13,834 nucleotides of DNA. Source: JAENWH01 sp038248745 (GTDB lineage Bacteria; Bacillota; Clostridia; Peptostreptococcales; Anaerovoracaceae). The notes under the pieces are model-generated. The model searched no databases and was not told the origin of the DNA. It saw only the letters and a program-made list of their open reading frames with translations. Each line of letters begins with the position of its first letter. The first letter of the stretch is position 1. The position numbers and the translations under genes are program-made. Location of the stretch: the NCBI GenBank assembly GCA_038248745.1, contig JBBRXC010000036.1, positions 1-13,834 on the forward strand. Reading direction: 5' to 3'. This document shows, one piece after another, positions 1-7,600 of the stretch.

Positions 1-1064
1 GGTTGCTTGGCGCAATGGTAGCGCCTACCCCTACATCTGCCTTGCTCCATTCATCAACAATGGTAAAAGCTGGTGTATTCCTTATCATTAAATTATCGCC
101 GGTTCTTGGCTGGAATATAGCAGGAATCATGGTCATGATGGTTGGAGGAATTACCTTCCTATTTGCTTCCTTTGCAGCGATCTCACAGAGCAATGCAAAA
201 AGAGTTCTTGCTTATTCAACGGTAGCAAACCTTGGGCTTATCACAGCCTGTGCAGGAATAGGTACTTATGCAGCGGTATGGGCTGCAGTTATGCTGGTAA
301 TATTCCATGCGGTTACCAAGTCTCTTCTATTCCTTTGTGTTGGTACTGCAGAACATAACATTGGCAGCCGAGACATAGAAGATATGGATGGATTATTTGG
401 GAGAATGCCAAGATTGGCGACTTTCATGATCATAGGGATATCAGGTATGTTCCTGGCACCTTTAGGAATGCTGGTATCAAAATGGGCAGCAATGATTGCC
501 TTTATTGATTCAGGTAATGTGATTCTAGTAGTCATTATATGTTTCGGAAGTGCAGCGACTGCTTTTTACTGGACCAAATGGCTTGGAAAAATGACAGCTA
601 TTATGGCGAAAAGAGAGGACATTCAGAATAATGTTCATAAAGAAGAATGGATTGTTCTAGGAACACTTGCAGCCTTTACCATTATAACTATACTGATGTT
701 CCCAGTGATTTCAAGTGCTATGATCGTACCTTATCTGGCCTCAGTATTTACAGACGTGAATGCGGCATTATTGCTTTCGGGTAATATGTTTATTATGACA
801 GCAATGCTGGCCCTCGTTATACTTCTACCTTTGTTATTCTTCGGGAAAACCAACAAGAAGATTGTCCCAATCTATCTTTCAGGGGCTAACCTTGGAGATG
901 ATTTAACATTTACAGATTCTATGCAGAAACCAATGTCGGTTTCCTTAAGAAACTGGTATATGGAGGATTACTTTGCCGATGAGAAAATGTGCAGATACGG
1001 TGGAATTCTCTCAATGATAGTTATTGCTGGGGCGTTGGCTGTCTTGCTAGGAGGTGTGATCTAA
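1..1064 (+). CDS. echA: Ech hydrogenase subunit A (NuoL/HyfB-like ion-translocating membrane subunit), 5'-truncated by window
   Basis: This is the C-terminal 353 or so residues of a large polytopic membrane protein; the family is about 600-650 residues, so nearly half lies before the window. The visible part begins inside the most conserved core of the NuoL/MrpA/HyfB family (APTPTSALLHSSTMVKAG, with Lys22 of the visible part in the HSSTMVK motif). It continues with other helix-borne charged residues, including the AKRVLAYST segment and the FHAVTKSLLF segment with paired His and Lys. Many hydrophobic helices follow, the last over the final 20 residues. In this family these buried Lys/His/Glu residues carry protons or Na+ across the membrane, driven by ferredoxin oxidation in the peripheral arm. 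The first codon seen (TTG) is internal, not a start. The stop overlaps the ATG of the next gene by one base (TAATG), implying translational coupling. Identity as echA rather than hyfB or mbhH rests on the echBCDEF order that follows. Confidence 0.9.
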   Translation, partial: LLGAMVAPTPTSALLHSSTMVKAGVFLIIKLSPVLGWNIAGIMVMMVGGITFLFASFAAISQSNAKRVLAYSTVANLGLITACAGIGTYAAVWAAVMLVIFHAVTKSLLFLCVGTAEHNIGSRDIEDMDGLFGRMPRLATFMIIGISGMFLAPLGMLVSKWAAMIAFIDSGNVILVVIICFGSAATAFYWTKWLGKMTAIMAKREDIQNNVHKEEWIVLGTLAAFTIITILMFPVISSAMIVPYLASVFTDVNAALLLSGNMFIMTAMLALVILLPLLFFGKTNKKIVPIYLSGANLGDDLTFTDSMQKPMSVSLRNWYMEDYFADEKMCRYGGILSMIVIAGALAVLLGGVI

Positions 1065-1930
1065 TGACGACTACTATTTTATGGGTGATTGCATACCTTG
1101 TACTTGCACCAGTTATTGGCGGCCTATTGGCTGGCGTTGACAGAATTATCACTGCGAGAATGCAGGGAAGATTCGGCCCACCAGTGCTACAGCCTTTTTA
1201 TGATGTTTTAAAGCTTACTGAAAAAGAAGGCATCACAGTAAATAAAGTTCAGGATTTTTATGTTCTTTGCTTTTTTATCTTTGTTGTTATTACAGGATGC
1301 CTCTTCTTTGCCGGTGGAGATTTGCTTTTAGTGATTTTCGCACTGACGCTTGCTAGTGTATTCTTGATTATTGCAGCATTTTCATCGAATTCTCCCTATG
1401 CGCAGATTGGTGCTGAAAGAGAATTATTACAAATGATGGCCTACGAACCGATGGTTTTGTTGACCGCAGTTGGATTTTACATGTTTACAGGAAGCTTCAG
1501 AGTTTCCGGCATCCTTACCTATGGAACCATGCCTTTCTTTTATATGATTGGTATTTTCATTGGATTCGTGTTTATTCTTACAATAAAGTTTAGAAAGTCC
1601 CCATTTGACTTAAGTATGTCACATCATGCACATCAGGAGCTGGTAAAAGGATTAACAACTGAATTTTCAGGGAAGACTCTTGCGTTGATTGAAGTTGCTC
1701 ACTGGTATGAAAACATATTTTTATTAGGATTTGTATTTCTGTTCTTTGCAAATGGAACAGCGTTCGGGACAGTGTTAGGACTTGTAGTTTGCCTTGTTAC
1801 CTATTTTCTGGAAGTATTGATTGACAATAGCTTTGCAAGAATGAAATGGCAATTTGCGCTGAAGTCTTCATGGGTTATCACAATCACAGTAGGATTTATT
1901 AATTTAGTAGTTCTACAATTTATGCTTTAA
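1064..1930 (+). CDS. echB: Ech hydrogenase subunit B (NuoH-like membrane anchor)
   Basis: The product is 288 residues with about eight hydrophobic helices and belongs to the NuoH/HyfC/EchB family, which joins the peripheral [NiFe] module to the ion-pumping subunit. Diagnostic motifs are RMQGRFGPPVLQPFYDVLKL near residues 32-51, AERELLQMMAYEP in the middle, and SPFDLSMSHHAHQELVKG followed by the acidic TTEFSGK loop. In complex I the corresponding acidic and arginine loops form the quinone cavity and the entry to the proton path; Ech has no quinone, but the folds match. The start was placed at 1064 rather than an upstream in-frame codon because AGGAGGTG (1049-1056) sits 7 nt before this ATG and the extra 25 residues look nothing like the family. 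It overlaps echA by one base, and echC follows after 12 nt. Confidence 0.93.
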   Translation: MTTTILWVIAYLVLAPVIGGLLAGVDRIITARMQGRFGPPVLQPFYDVLKLTEKEGITVNKVQDFYVLCFFIFVVITGCLFFAGGDLLLVIFALTLASVFLIIAAFSSNSPYAQIGAERELLQMMAYEPMVLLTAVGFYMFTGSFRVSGILTYGTMPFFYMIGIFIGFVFILTIKFRKSPFDLSMSHHAHQELVKGLTTEFSGKTLALIEVAHWYENIFLLGFVFLFFANGTAFGTVLGLVVCLVTYFLEVLIDNSFARMKWQFALKSSWVITITVGFINLVVLQFML

Positions 1931-1942
1931 GGAGGTGTAATA

Positions 1943-2476
1943 ATGTCATATGTAACAAAATCACCATGGATCATTCATTACGACGGTTCAAGTTGCAATG
2001 GTTGCGACATAGAAGTATTGGCATGTCTTACACCTATGTACGACATAGAAAGATTTGGGATTATCAATACTGGCAATCCAAAACATGCAGATGTATTCCT
2101 TATAACCGGCGCAGTAAATGAGCAGAATAAGGGCGTAGTCAAGCAAATATATGAACAGATGCCAGAGCCAAAAGTGGTAGTGGCAATAGGAATATGTGCC
2201 ACTTCAGGCGGAATATTTAAAGAATGCTATAATATCCTTGGGGGTACGGATACCGTCATACCAGTGGATGTTTATGTGCCTGGATGTGCGGCAAGACCTG
2301 AAGCAATTATTGATGGTGTTGTAAAAGGACTTGGTGTGTTAGCTGAAAAAAGAGCAGCAATGATTACTAAAACAGCTGCTGTGGCACAGGTAATAAGATC
2401 ACAAAAAAATGAAACCGCAGAGGTTGAAAATGTAGAAGCAAAAGCTTCAGAAATTGAAATAAAGGAGGAAGCATAA
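1943..2476 (+). CDS. echC: Ech hydrogenase small subunit C (NuoB-like, one [4Fe-4S] cluster)
   Basis: The protein has 177 residues and is of the NuoB / [NiFe]-hydrogenase small-subunit family, shortened to a single proximal [4Fe-4S] cluster. The four expected cluster ligands are visible: C18 and C21 in SSCNGCDIE, C85 in IGICATSGG and C115 in VPGCAARPE. It should pass electrons from the EchF clusters to the Ni-Fe site in EchE. The Shine-Dalgarno AAGGAGGTG (1929-1937) begins in the echB stop codon and lies 5 nt before the ATG. After the conserved fold (about residues 1-143) there is a polar tail of about 34 residues rich in Glu, Lys and Ala, which is not part of the core fold. Its codons supply the AAAGGAGGAA Shine-Dalgarno (2461-2470) of echD. 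Confidence 0.94.
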   Translation: MSYVTKSPWIIHYDGSSCNGCDIEVLACLTPMYDIERFGIINTGNPKHADVFLITGAVNEQNKGVVKQIYEQMPEPKVVVAIGICATSGGIFKECYNILGGTDTVIPVDVYVPGCAARPEAIIDGVVKGLGVLAEKRAAMITKTAAVAQVIRSQKNETAEVENVEAKASEIEIKEEA

Positions 2477-2477
2477 G

Positions 2478-2837
2478 ATGAGCGTTCAAAGTGTTAATGG
2501 CAGAAACTTCGTTCCTATCGATTCTTCTGACTTAATTGAAAAAATTACAGACTTGAAGGCAGATGGGTACAGACTTGGCCAGGCTTGCTGCACAAAAGTA
2601 TCAGCAGGCTTTGAATTATTGTATTCACTGGATAAAGACAATAACTTGTTGAATTTAAAAGTAACCATTCCTGAGGAAGAAGAAATTATGAGTATTACAG
2701 GCATTTATTGGGCAGCATTCATTTATGAAAATGAAATGCAAGATCTCTTTGGTGTTAAAATTAAACATATGGCATTAAATTATGGTGGCAATTTCTTCAA
2801 GGTTTCCGAACCTACTCCGTGGAATCCAAAAAATTAA
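2478..2837 (+). CDS. echD: Ech hydrogenase subunit D (NuoC-like)
   Basis: This 119-residue soluble protein matches the EchD / NuoC-like family, short cofactor-free subunits that pack against the large subunit and help hold the complex together. The best signature is the C-terminal half, where ENEMQDLFGVKIKHMALNYGG corresponds to the E-x-E-x2-DLFG-(I/V) motif of NuoC (about residues 85-105), followed by a Pro/Asn-rich end. It has no cysteine pattern for a cluster; two adjacent Cys near residue 36 do not form a known motif. It starts one base after the echC stop, with its Shine-Dalgarno inside echC, so it is coupled to that gene. NuoC-like proteins diverge strongly, so the call depends partly on position between echC and echE. 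Confidence 0.88.
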   Translation: MSVQSVNGRNFVPIDSSDLIEKITDLKADGYRLGQACCTKVSAGFELLYSLDKDNNLLNLKVTIPEEEEIMSITGIYWAAFIYENEMQDLFGVKIKHMALNYGGNFFKVSEPTPWNPKN

Positions 2838-2852
2838 GAAAGGAAGATTATT

Positions 2853-3932
2853 ATGGGTAAAAGAACGATTATTCCTTTCGGACCACAGCATCCCGTATTG
2901 CCAGAGCCAATACATCTTGACTTGGTAATTGAAGATGAAAGAGTTGTTGAGGCAATCCCTTCAATAGGGTTCATTCATAGAGGACTGGAAAAGCTGGTGG
3001 AAAAGAAGGAATATACCGAGATGGTATATGTTATAGAAAGAGTTTGCGGTATTTGCAGCTTTGGTCATGGATGGGGATATTGTGCAGCTGTAGAGGGCGC
3101 CATGAATATAGAAGTGCCTATAAGAGCTGAATATCTTAGAACCATCTGGCATGAGTTGTCAAGGATACACAGTCATATGTTATGGCTTGGGCTGACAGCA
3201 GACGGTTTTGGATTTGAAAGTTTATTTATGCATTGCTGGAAAATCAGAGAAACGATTTTAGACATTTTTGAAAAGACAACGGGGGGTAGAGTTATTTTTT
3301 CTGTATGTAAAGTTGGTGGATTAAGAAAAGATATCGATCAGGCAACTTTAATGGAAATTTCTGAACACTTAACTAAATTTAAAATTGAAATAATGGAACT
3401 TGCAAATGTATTTCTTGAAGATGAATCGGTTAAAAACAGGCTTTGCGGCGTTGGCTATCTTTCCAAAGAAGATGCCATGGAGCTTTGCGCGGTGGGACCA
3501 ATGGCTCGAGCTTCCGGAATACGTATGGATATGCGTATTGATGGGGTTGGCGTTTATAATGAGCTTGGATTTGAACCTGTTACTACAGATGAAGGTGATT
3601 GCTACGGTAGAGTAAAGGTTAGAATACTTGAGGTATACCAATCTGTTGACTTAATCAAAAAAGCAATTGAGATGATCCCAGAAGGAGAAATTTCTGTTCC
3701 TGTATCTGGGCCTGTGACCGGAGAATATGTTGCCAGACTTGAGCAGCCTAGAGGAGAAGCTTACTACTACGCAAAGGGAAATGGAACCAAGTTCTTAGAA
3801 AGAATGAGGGTCAGGACACCTACTAACATGAATATACCGGCGCTTGTTAAGACTTTGCAGGGTTGTGATTTGGCTGACGTCCCAATGTTAGTGCTTACAA
3901 TTGATCCTTGCATCAGTTGCACAGAAAGATAG
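2853..3932 (+). CDS. echE: Ech hydrogenase large subunit E (catalytic [NiFe] subunit, NuoD-like)
   Basis: This 359-residue protein carries the active site that reduces protons to H2 with electrons from ferredoxin, or the reverse. Both pairs of Ni-Fe ligands are intact: C65 and C68 in RVCGICSFGHG near the N-terminus, and C353 and C356 in DPCISCTER at the very end. NuoD of complex I lacks these cysteines, so this is a hydrogenase. Other family signatures are FGPQHPVLPEP at the start, SIGFIHRGLEKL near residue 40, and RIHSHMLWLGL. The stop codon directly follows the Arg that is the third residue after the last Cys, so there is no C-terminal extension for a maturation protease to remove. The start is supported by GAAAGGAAG (2838-2846), 6 nt upstream. 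Accessory hyp maturation genes are not in this window and must be elsewhere. Confidence 0.96.
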   Translation: MGKRTIIPFGPQHPVLPEPIHLDLVIEDERVVEAIPSIGFIHRGLEKLVEKKEYTEMVYVIERVCGICSFGHGWGYCAAVEGAMNIEVPIRAEYLRTIWHELSRIHSHMLWLGLTADGFGFESLFMHCWKIRETILDIFEKTTGGRVIFSVCKVGGLRKDIDQATLMEISEHLTKFKIEIMELANVFLEDESVKNRLCGVGYLSKEDAMELCAVGPMARASGIRMDMRIDGVGVYNELGFEPVTTDEGDCYGRVKVRILEVYQSVDLIKKAIEMIPEGEISVPVSGPVTGEYVARLEQPRGEAYYYAKGNGTKFLERMRVRTPTNMNIPALVKTLQGCDLADVPMLVLTIDPCISCTER

Positions 3933-3943
3933 GTGAGAGTACA

Positions 3944-4342
3944 GTGTTAGTATCAAAAATTAGTAAATTAGTTCTTCGCAGCTTGTTTAAAAAACCGGCA
4001 ACTCTCATGTACCCAGTTATACCGAGAGAATGGCAGGAAAGAACAAGAGGCCATATTGGAATCGTGGTAGAAGACTGCATTTTATGTGGCATATGCGCAA
4101 AAAAATGTCCGACAAACTGCATTACCGTAGATAGAAATAAAAGAAAATGGATCATCGAAAGAATGCAATGCATCCAATGCGGATGTTGTACAGAAGTTTG
4201 CCCAAAAAAATGTCTGACAATGGAGCAAACTTATACAACCCCAGAAACATTTAAGATCATAGACACTTTTGATATTCCAAAGCCAGAACCAAAAGTAGTG
4301 CCGGCGCCAAACGCTGAAACGCTTGCGGAAGCAACAGAATAA
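3944..4342 (+). CDS. echF: Ech hydrogenase subunit F (two [4Fe-4S] polyferredoxin subunit), GTG start
   Basis: This 132-residue iron-sulfur protein of the EchF / NuoI / HyfH type accepts electrons from soluble ferredoxin and passes them to EchC. Two classical cluster motifs are visible: CILCGICAKKCPTNC and CIQCGCCTEVCPKKC. An amphipathic N-terminal stretch (LVSKISKLVLRSLFKKPAT) is typical of subunits that pack at the membrane arm, and residues PREWQERTRG precede the clusters. I chose GTG at 3944 because AGGTGAG (3931-3937) lies 6 nt upstream and it clears the echE stop by 11 nt; upstream TTG codons would force overlap with echE and lack a ribosome site. The last 30 or so residues are Pro/Ala/Glu-rich (PKPEPKVVPAPNAE), probably disordered. 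This is the last gene of the operon, followed by a terminator. Confidence 0.93.
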   Translation: MLVSKISKLVLRSLFKKPATLMYPVIPREWQERTRGHIGIVVEDCILCGICAKKCPTNCITVDRNKRKWIIERMQCIQCGCCTEVCPKKCLTMEQTYTTPETFKIIDTFDIPKPEPKVVPAPNAETLAEATE

Positions 4343-4364
4343 AAGGGTACTATAGCTCATTTCT

Positions 4365-4393
4365 AGACAGGCGCTTTTGCGCCTGTCTTTTTT
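4365..4393 (+). terminator. Intrinsic terminator of the ech operon
   Basis: A perfect 9-bp GC-rich stem, GACAGGCGC / GCGCCTGTC, closes a TTTT loop and is followed at once by a run of six T. One further A-T pair can extend the stem. It lies 22 bases after the echF stop and should end ech transcription, separating it from nifJ. Confidence 0.93.
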
Positions 4394-4421
4394 ATCTTTA
4401 AGTAGCGCATAAAAAATCCTA

Positions 4422-4441
4422 AAAAGGCCTTAAAAGGCCTT
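4422..4441. repeat. Tandem duplication of AAAAGGCCTT
   Basis: Two identical 10-bp units lie head to tail, each containing the palindrome AAGGCCTT. The first AAGGCC can pair with the second GGCCTT as a short hairpin. It lies between the ech terminator and the nifJ promoters. No known function is recognisable. Confidence 0.6.
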
Positions 4442-4502
4442 AATGACTATGAGCTAATTAGGAGTTAACTATGAGAAAATATTAACAATTAAGGGTTTGG
4501 GG

Positions 4503-4531
4503 TTGAATGTGGAAACGAAATACTGTATAAT
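4503..4531 (+). promoter_or_regulatory. Candidate distal promoter of nifJ (P1)
   Basis: The -35 box TTGAAT (4503-4508) and -10 box TATAAT (4526-4531) are separated by exactly 17 bp, matching the SigA/sigma-70 consensus. Initiation would fall near 4538, giving a leader of about 95 nt before nifJ. Confidence 0.6.
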
Positions 4532-4538
4532 GTATACG

Positions 4539-4558
4539 ATATTCTGAACACTGAATAT
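4539..4558. promoter_or_regulatory. Dyad ATATTC-N8-GAATAT upstream of nifJ, possible operator
   Basis: Perfect 6-bp inverted arms ATATTC and GAATAT are separated by 8 bp. The dyad sits at the expected start point of P1 and just upstream of the P2 -35 box, where a repressor could affect P1 and an activator P2. The sequence does not match an operator I recognise, and its AT-rich content raises the chance of coincidence. Confidence 0.35.
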
Positions 4559-4571
4559 TTAAAATACTGTC

Positions 4572-4598
4572 TTGACAATACAATAGGATTCATATAAT
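4572..4598 (+). promoter_or_regulatory. Candidate proximal promoter of nifJ (P2), short spacer
   Basis: Perfect consensus boxes TTGACA (4572-4577) and TATAAT (4593-4598) occur, but the spacer is only 15 bp instead of 16-18, which usually weakens a promoter and is often linked to activator dependence. Initiation would be about 28 bases before the nifJ start codon. Confidence 0.5.
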
Positions 4599-4632
4599 CT
4601 AAGAAGTAATTATAAAAAAAATGGAGGAAATC

Positions 4633-7600
4633 ATGAGCAAAAAAACGATGAAAACAATGGATGGAAATACTGCGGCAGCCTATGTATCATACGCATTTAC
4701 TGATGTTGCAGCAATTTATCCTATCACACCATCTTCAACTATGGCGGAAGTGGTTGATGAATGGTCAGCCTATGGAAAGAAAAATATTTTCGGCCAGACA
4801 GTAAAAGTTGCAGAATTGCAATCTGAAGGTGGCGCTTCTGGAACAGTTCACGGTTCCCTAGCTGCTGGCGCACTTACAACAACATATACAGCTTCACAGG
4901 GGTTATTACTTATGATTCCGAATATGTATAAAATGGCGGGAGAACTATTACCTGCAGTCTTCCATGTATCCGCAAGAACGCTTGCAGCACATGCACTTTG
5001 TATCTTTGGAGATCACTCTGATGTTATGGGAACTAGACAAACGGGGTTTGCTATGCTTGCATCCAACTCGGTGCAGGAAATTATTGATCTTGGAGGAATT
5101 GCCCATTTAGCAGCAATAAAGTCAAGGGTGCCGTTTCTACATTTCTTTGATGGTTTTAGAACTTCTCATGAAATACAAAAAATAGAAACCATAGACTATA
5201 AAGATTTTGAAAAATTGTTGGATATGGAAGCTGTTCAAGAATTTAGGGACCGAGCTTTAAATCCAGAGCATCCCGTCATACGGGGAACGGCTCAAAACCC
5301 TGATATATTTTTCCAAGCGAGGGAAGCTGCCAATCCGTTTTACGAGGCAGTACCTGGGATCGTAGTGAATTATATGAATGAAATCAGTAAAATTACAGGT
5401 AGAACCTATCATCCGTTTGATTATTCGGGAGCACCGGATGCAGAATATGTTTTAGTGGCAATGGGTTCTGTTTGCGAGACGATTGAAGAAACAATGGATA
5501 GAATGATAAAAGAAGGCAAAAAAGTTGGGCTTGTTAAAGTTAGACTTTATAGACCTTGGGTCAGTGAATTTTTCTTAGATGCTTTGCCTAAAACAGTGAA
5601 GAAGATAGCAGTGCTGGACAGAACAAAGGAGCCTGGCGCTCTTGGAGAACCCCTTTATCAGGATGTTATCACTACATTGTTCAATGAGCAGGATCCACCA
5701 AAAGTGTATGGCGGAAGATATGGTCTGGGATCAAAGGATACAACACCTCCAATGATTAAAGCTGTATTTGACAACCTGATGGCAGCAACGCCGAAAAGTC
5801 CGTTTACAGTTGGCATCGATGATGATGTAACAAATCTTTCGCTACCTTATGATTTTGAATATTCAACAGCGGCTGACGGAACAATAAATTGTAAGTTCTG
5901 GGGGTTGGGTTCCGATGGTACAGTTGGCGCAAATAAGACAGCCATCAAGATTATTGGCGACGAAACGGATAAGTATGCACAAGGATATTTTGCCTATGAC
6001 TCAAAAAAATCTGGAGGCGTTACAATATCCCATTTACGATTTGGCAACACACCTATTAAATCAACCTATTTAATTAATGAAGCGGATTACGTGGCTTGTC
6101 ATAATCAAGCTTATTTAACCCAATACAATATGACCCGGGACCTTAAAAAAGGAGGGACATTCCTTCTGAACTGCATTTGGTCAAAAGAAGAGGTTGAAGA
6201 AAATTTGCCGTCCTATGTTAAAAAAGAACTGGCTGAGAAACAGGCAAAATTCTACATTATAAATGGTACGAAATTAGGCGAAGAAATTGGATTGGGAAAT
6301 AGAATTAATATGATTATGCAGGCAGCTTTCTTTAAACTTACAGGCGTAATTCCTCTTGATGATGCAGTTAAATATCTAAAAGAAGGAATAGAACACAGTT
6401 ATGGGAAGAAAGGCCAGAAAATTGTCGACATGAATAATGCAGCAGTCGATAAAGGGATAAACGAGACGATTCTTATTGAAGTGCCTGAGGCGTGGAAAAC
6501 ATTAAAAGTAGAAAAAGCAGAGAAAGAAACGTTGCCAAAGTTCATTGAAGAAATTTTAGTCCCTATGAACAGACAAGAAGGCGATGACTTGCCAGTCAGT
6601 TCATTTAGTGGCAGAGAAGATGGTACGTTCCCTTCAGGGACCAGTGCATTTGAAAAACGCGGGATAGCGACATACGTTCCTAACTGGATAGCAGAAAACT
6701 GCATTCAATGCAACCAGTGTTCATTTGTATGCCCACATGCCGTTATTAGACCATTCCTTCTAAGTGAGGAAGAGGCAAAAGCGGCACCTGAAAGTTTTAA
6801 TACCATTAAGGCAGGGGGCAAGGAGTTTGAAGGGCTGCAATATAAAATACAGGTTTCTCCACTAGATTGTACCGGTTGTGGAAATTGTGTAGATATATGT
6901 CCTGCAAAAAATAAAGCATTAGAAATGGTACACATTGCAGAAGCTGTAGCAAGCGAAAAAGAAAATTGGGACTTTGCATCAAAGCTTACAAATAAAAAGA
7001 AAACTTTTAATAAAGAAACAATCAAAGGCAGCCAGTTTGCCAAACCGTATTTTGAATTTTCAGGAGCCTGTGCAGGCTGTGGTGAAACACCATACGTAAA
7101 ACTAATAACGCAACTCTTCGGAGACAGAATGATGATTGCAAATGCAACTGGTTGTTCTTCCATTTATGGCGGTTCAGCTCCTTCCATGCCATATTGCACG
7201 GATGAAGAGGGAAGAGGGCCTAGTTGGGCAAACTCACTATTCGAAGATAATGCAGAGTATGGCTACGGGATGTTGTTGGCAAACAAACAAATGAGAGAAA
7301 AAATCGAGCAGTCGATGAATGAAATTTTGGCGGGGCCTGCTCCTGAAGAGTTGAAAAAAGTTTGTGCAGAATGGCTCGAAAATATAAACAATAACACTGA
7401 ATTAAGAACAAAGAGTGAAGCTGTCATGGCAATTCTTGAGGGATACGCTCCGACGGATGCTGCTCTAAAAGAAGCATGTGAAAGTATTACAGCTAGAAAA
7501 GACTTTCTTGTTAAAAAATCCTTCTGGGCTTTTGGCGGAGATGGATGGGCATACGATATTGGATATGGTGGACTTGATCACGTTTTGGCTTCAGGAGAAA

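Noticed and set aside
1..4342. NADH dehydrogenase (complex I) or formate hydrogenlyase operon
   Set aside because: EchE keeps all four Ni-Fe cysteines, which complex I lacks; there are no nuoEFG, formate dehydrogenase or formate transporter genes, and the six-gene order matches ech.
4082..4360. A 92-residue - strand frame over echF, and similar frames over other genes on the opposite strand
   Set aside because: These are shadows of well-supported genes, with improbable composition and no ribosome sites.
4476..4490. Rex site upstream of nifJ (ATTAACAATT)
   Set aside because: Only one half-site (TTAACAA) is present; no matching half lies at the 4-bp spacing needed.
4621..4635. nifJ start at the upstream in-frame ATG (4621)
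   Set aside because: That ATG is part of the Shine-Dalgarno block ATGGAGG; it has no ribosome site of its own, while 4633 has GGAGG at 5 nt.
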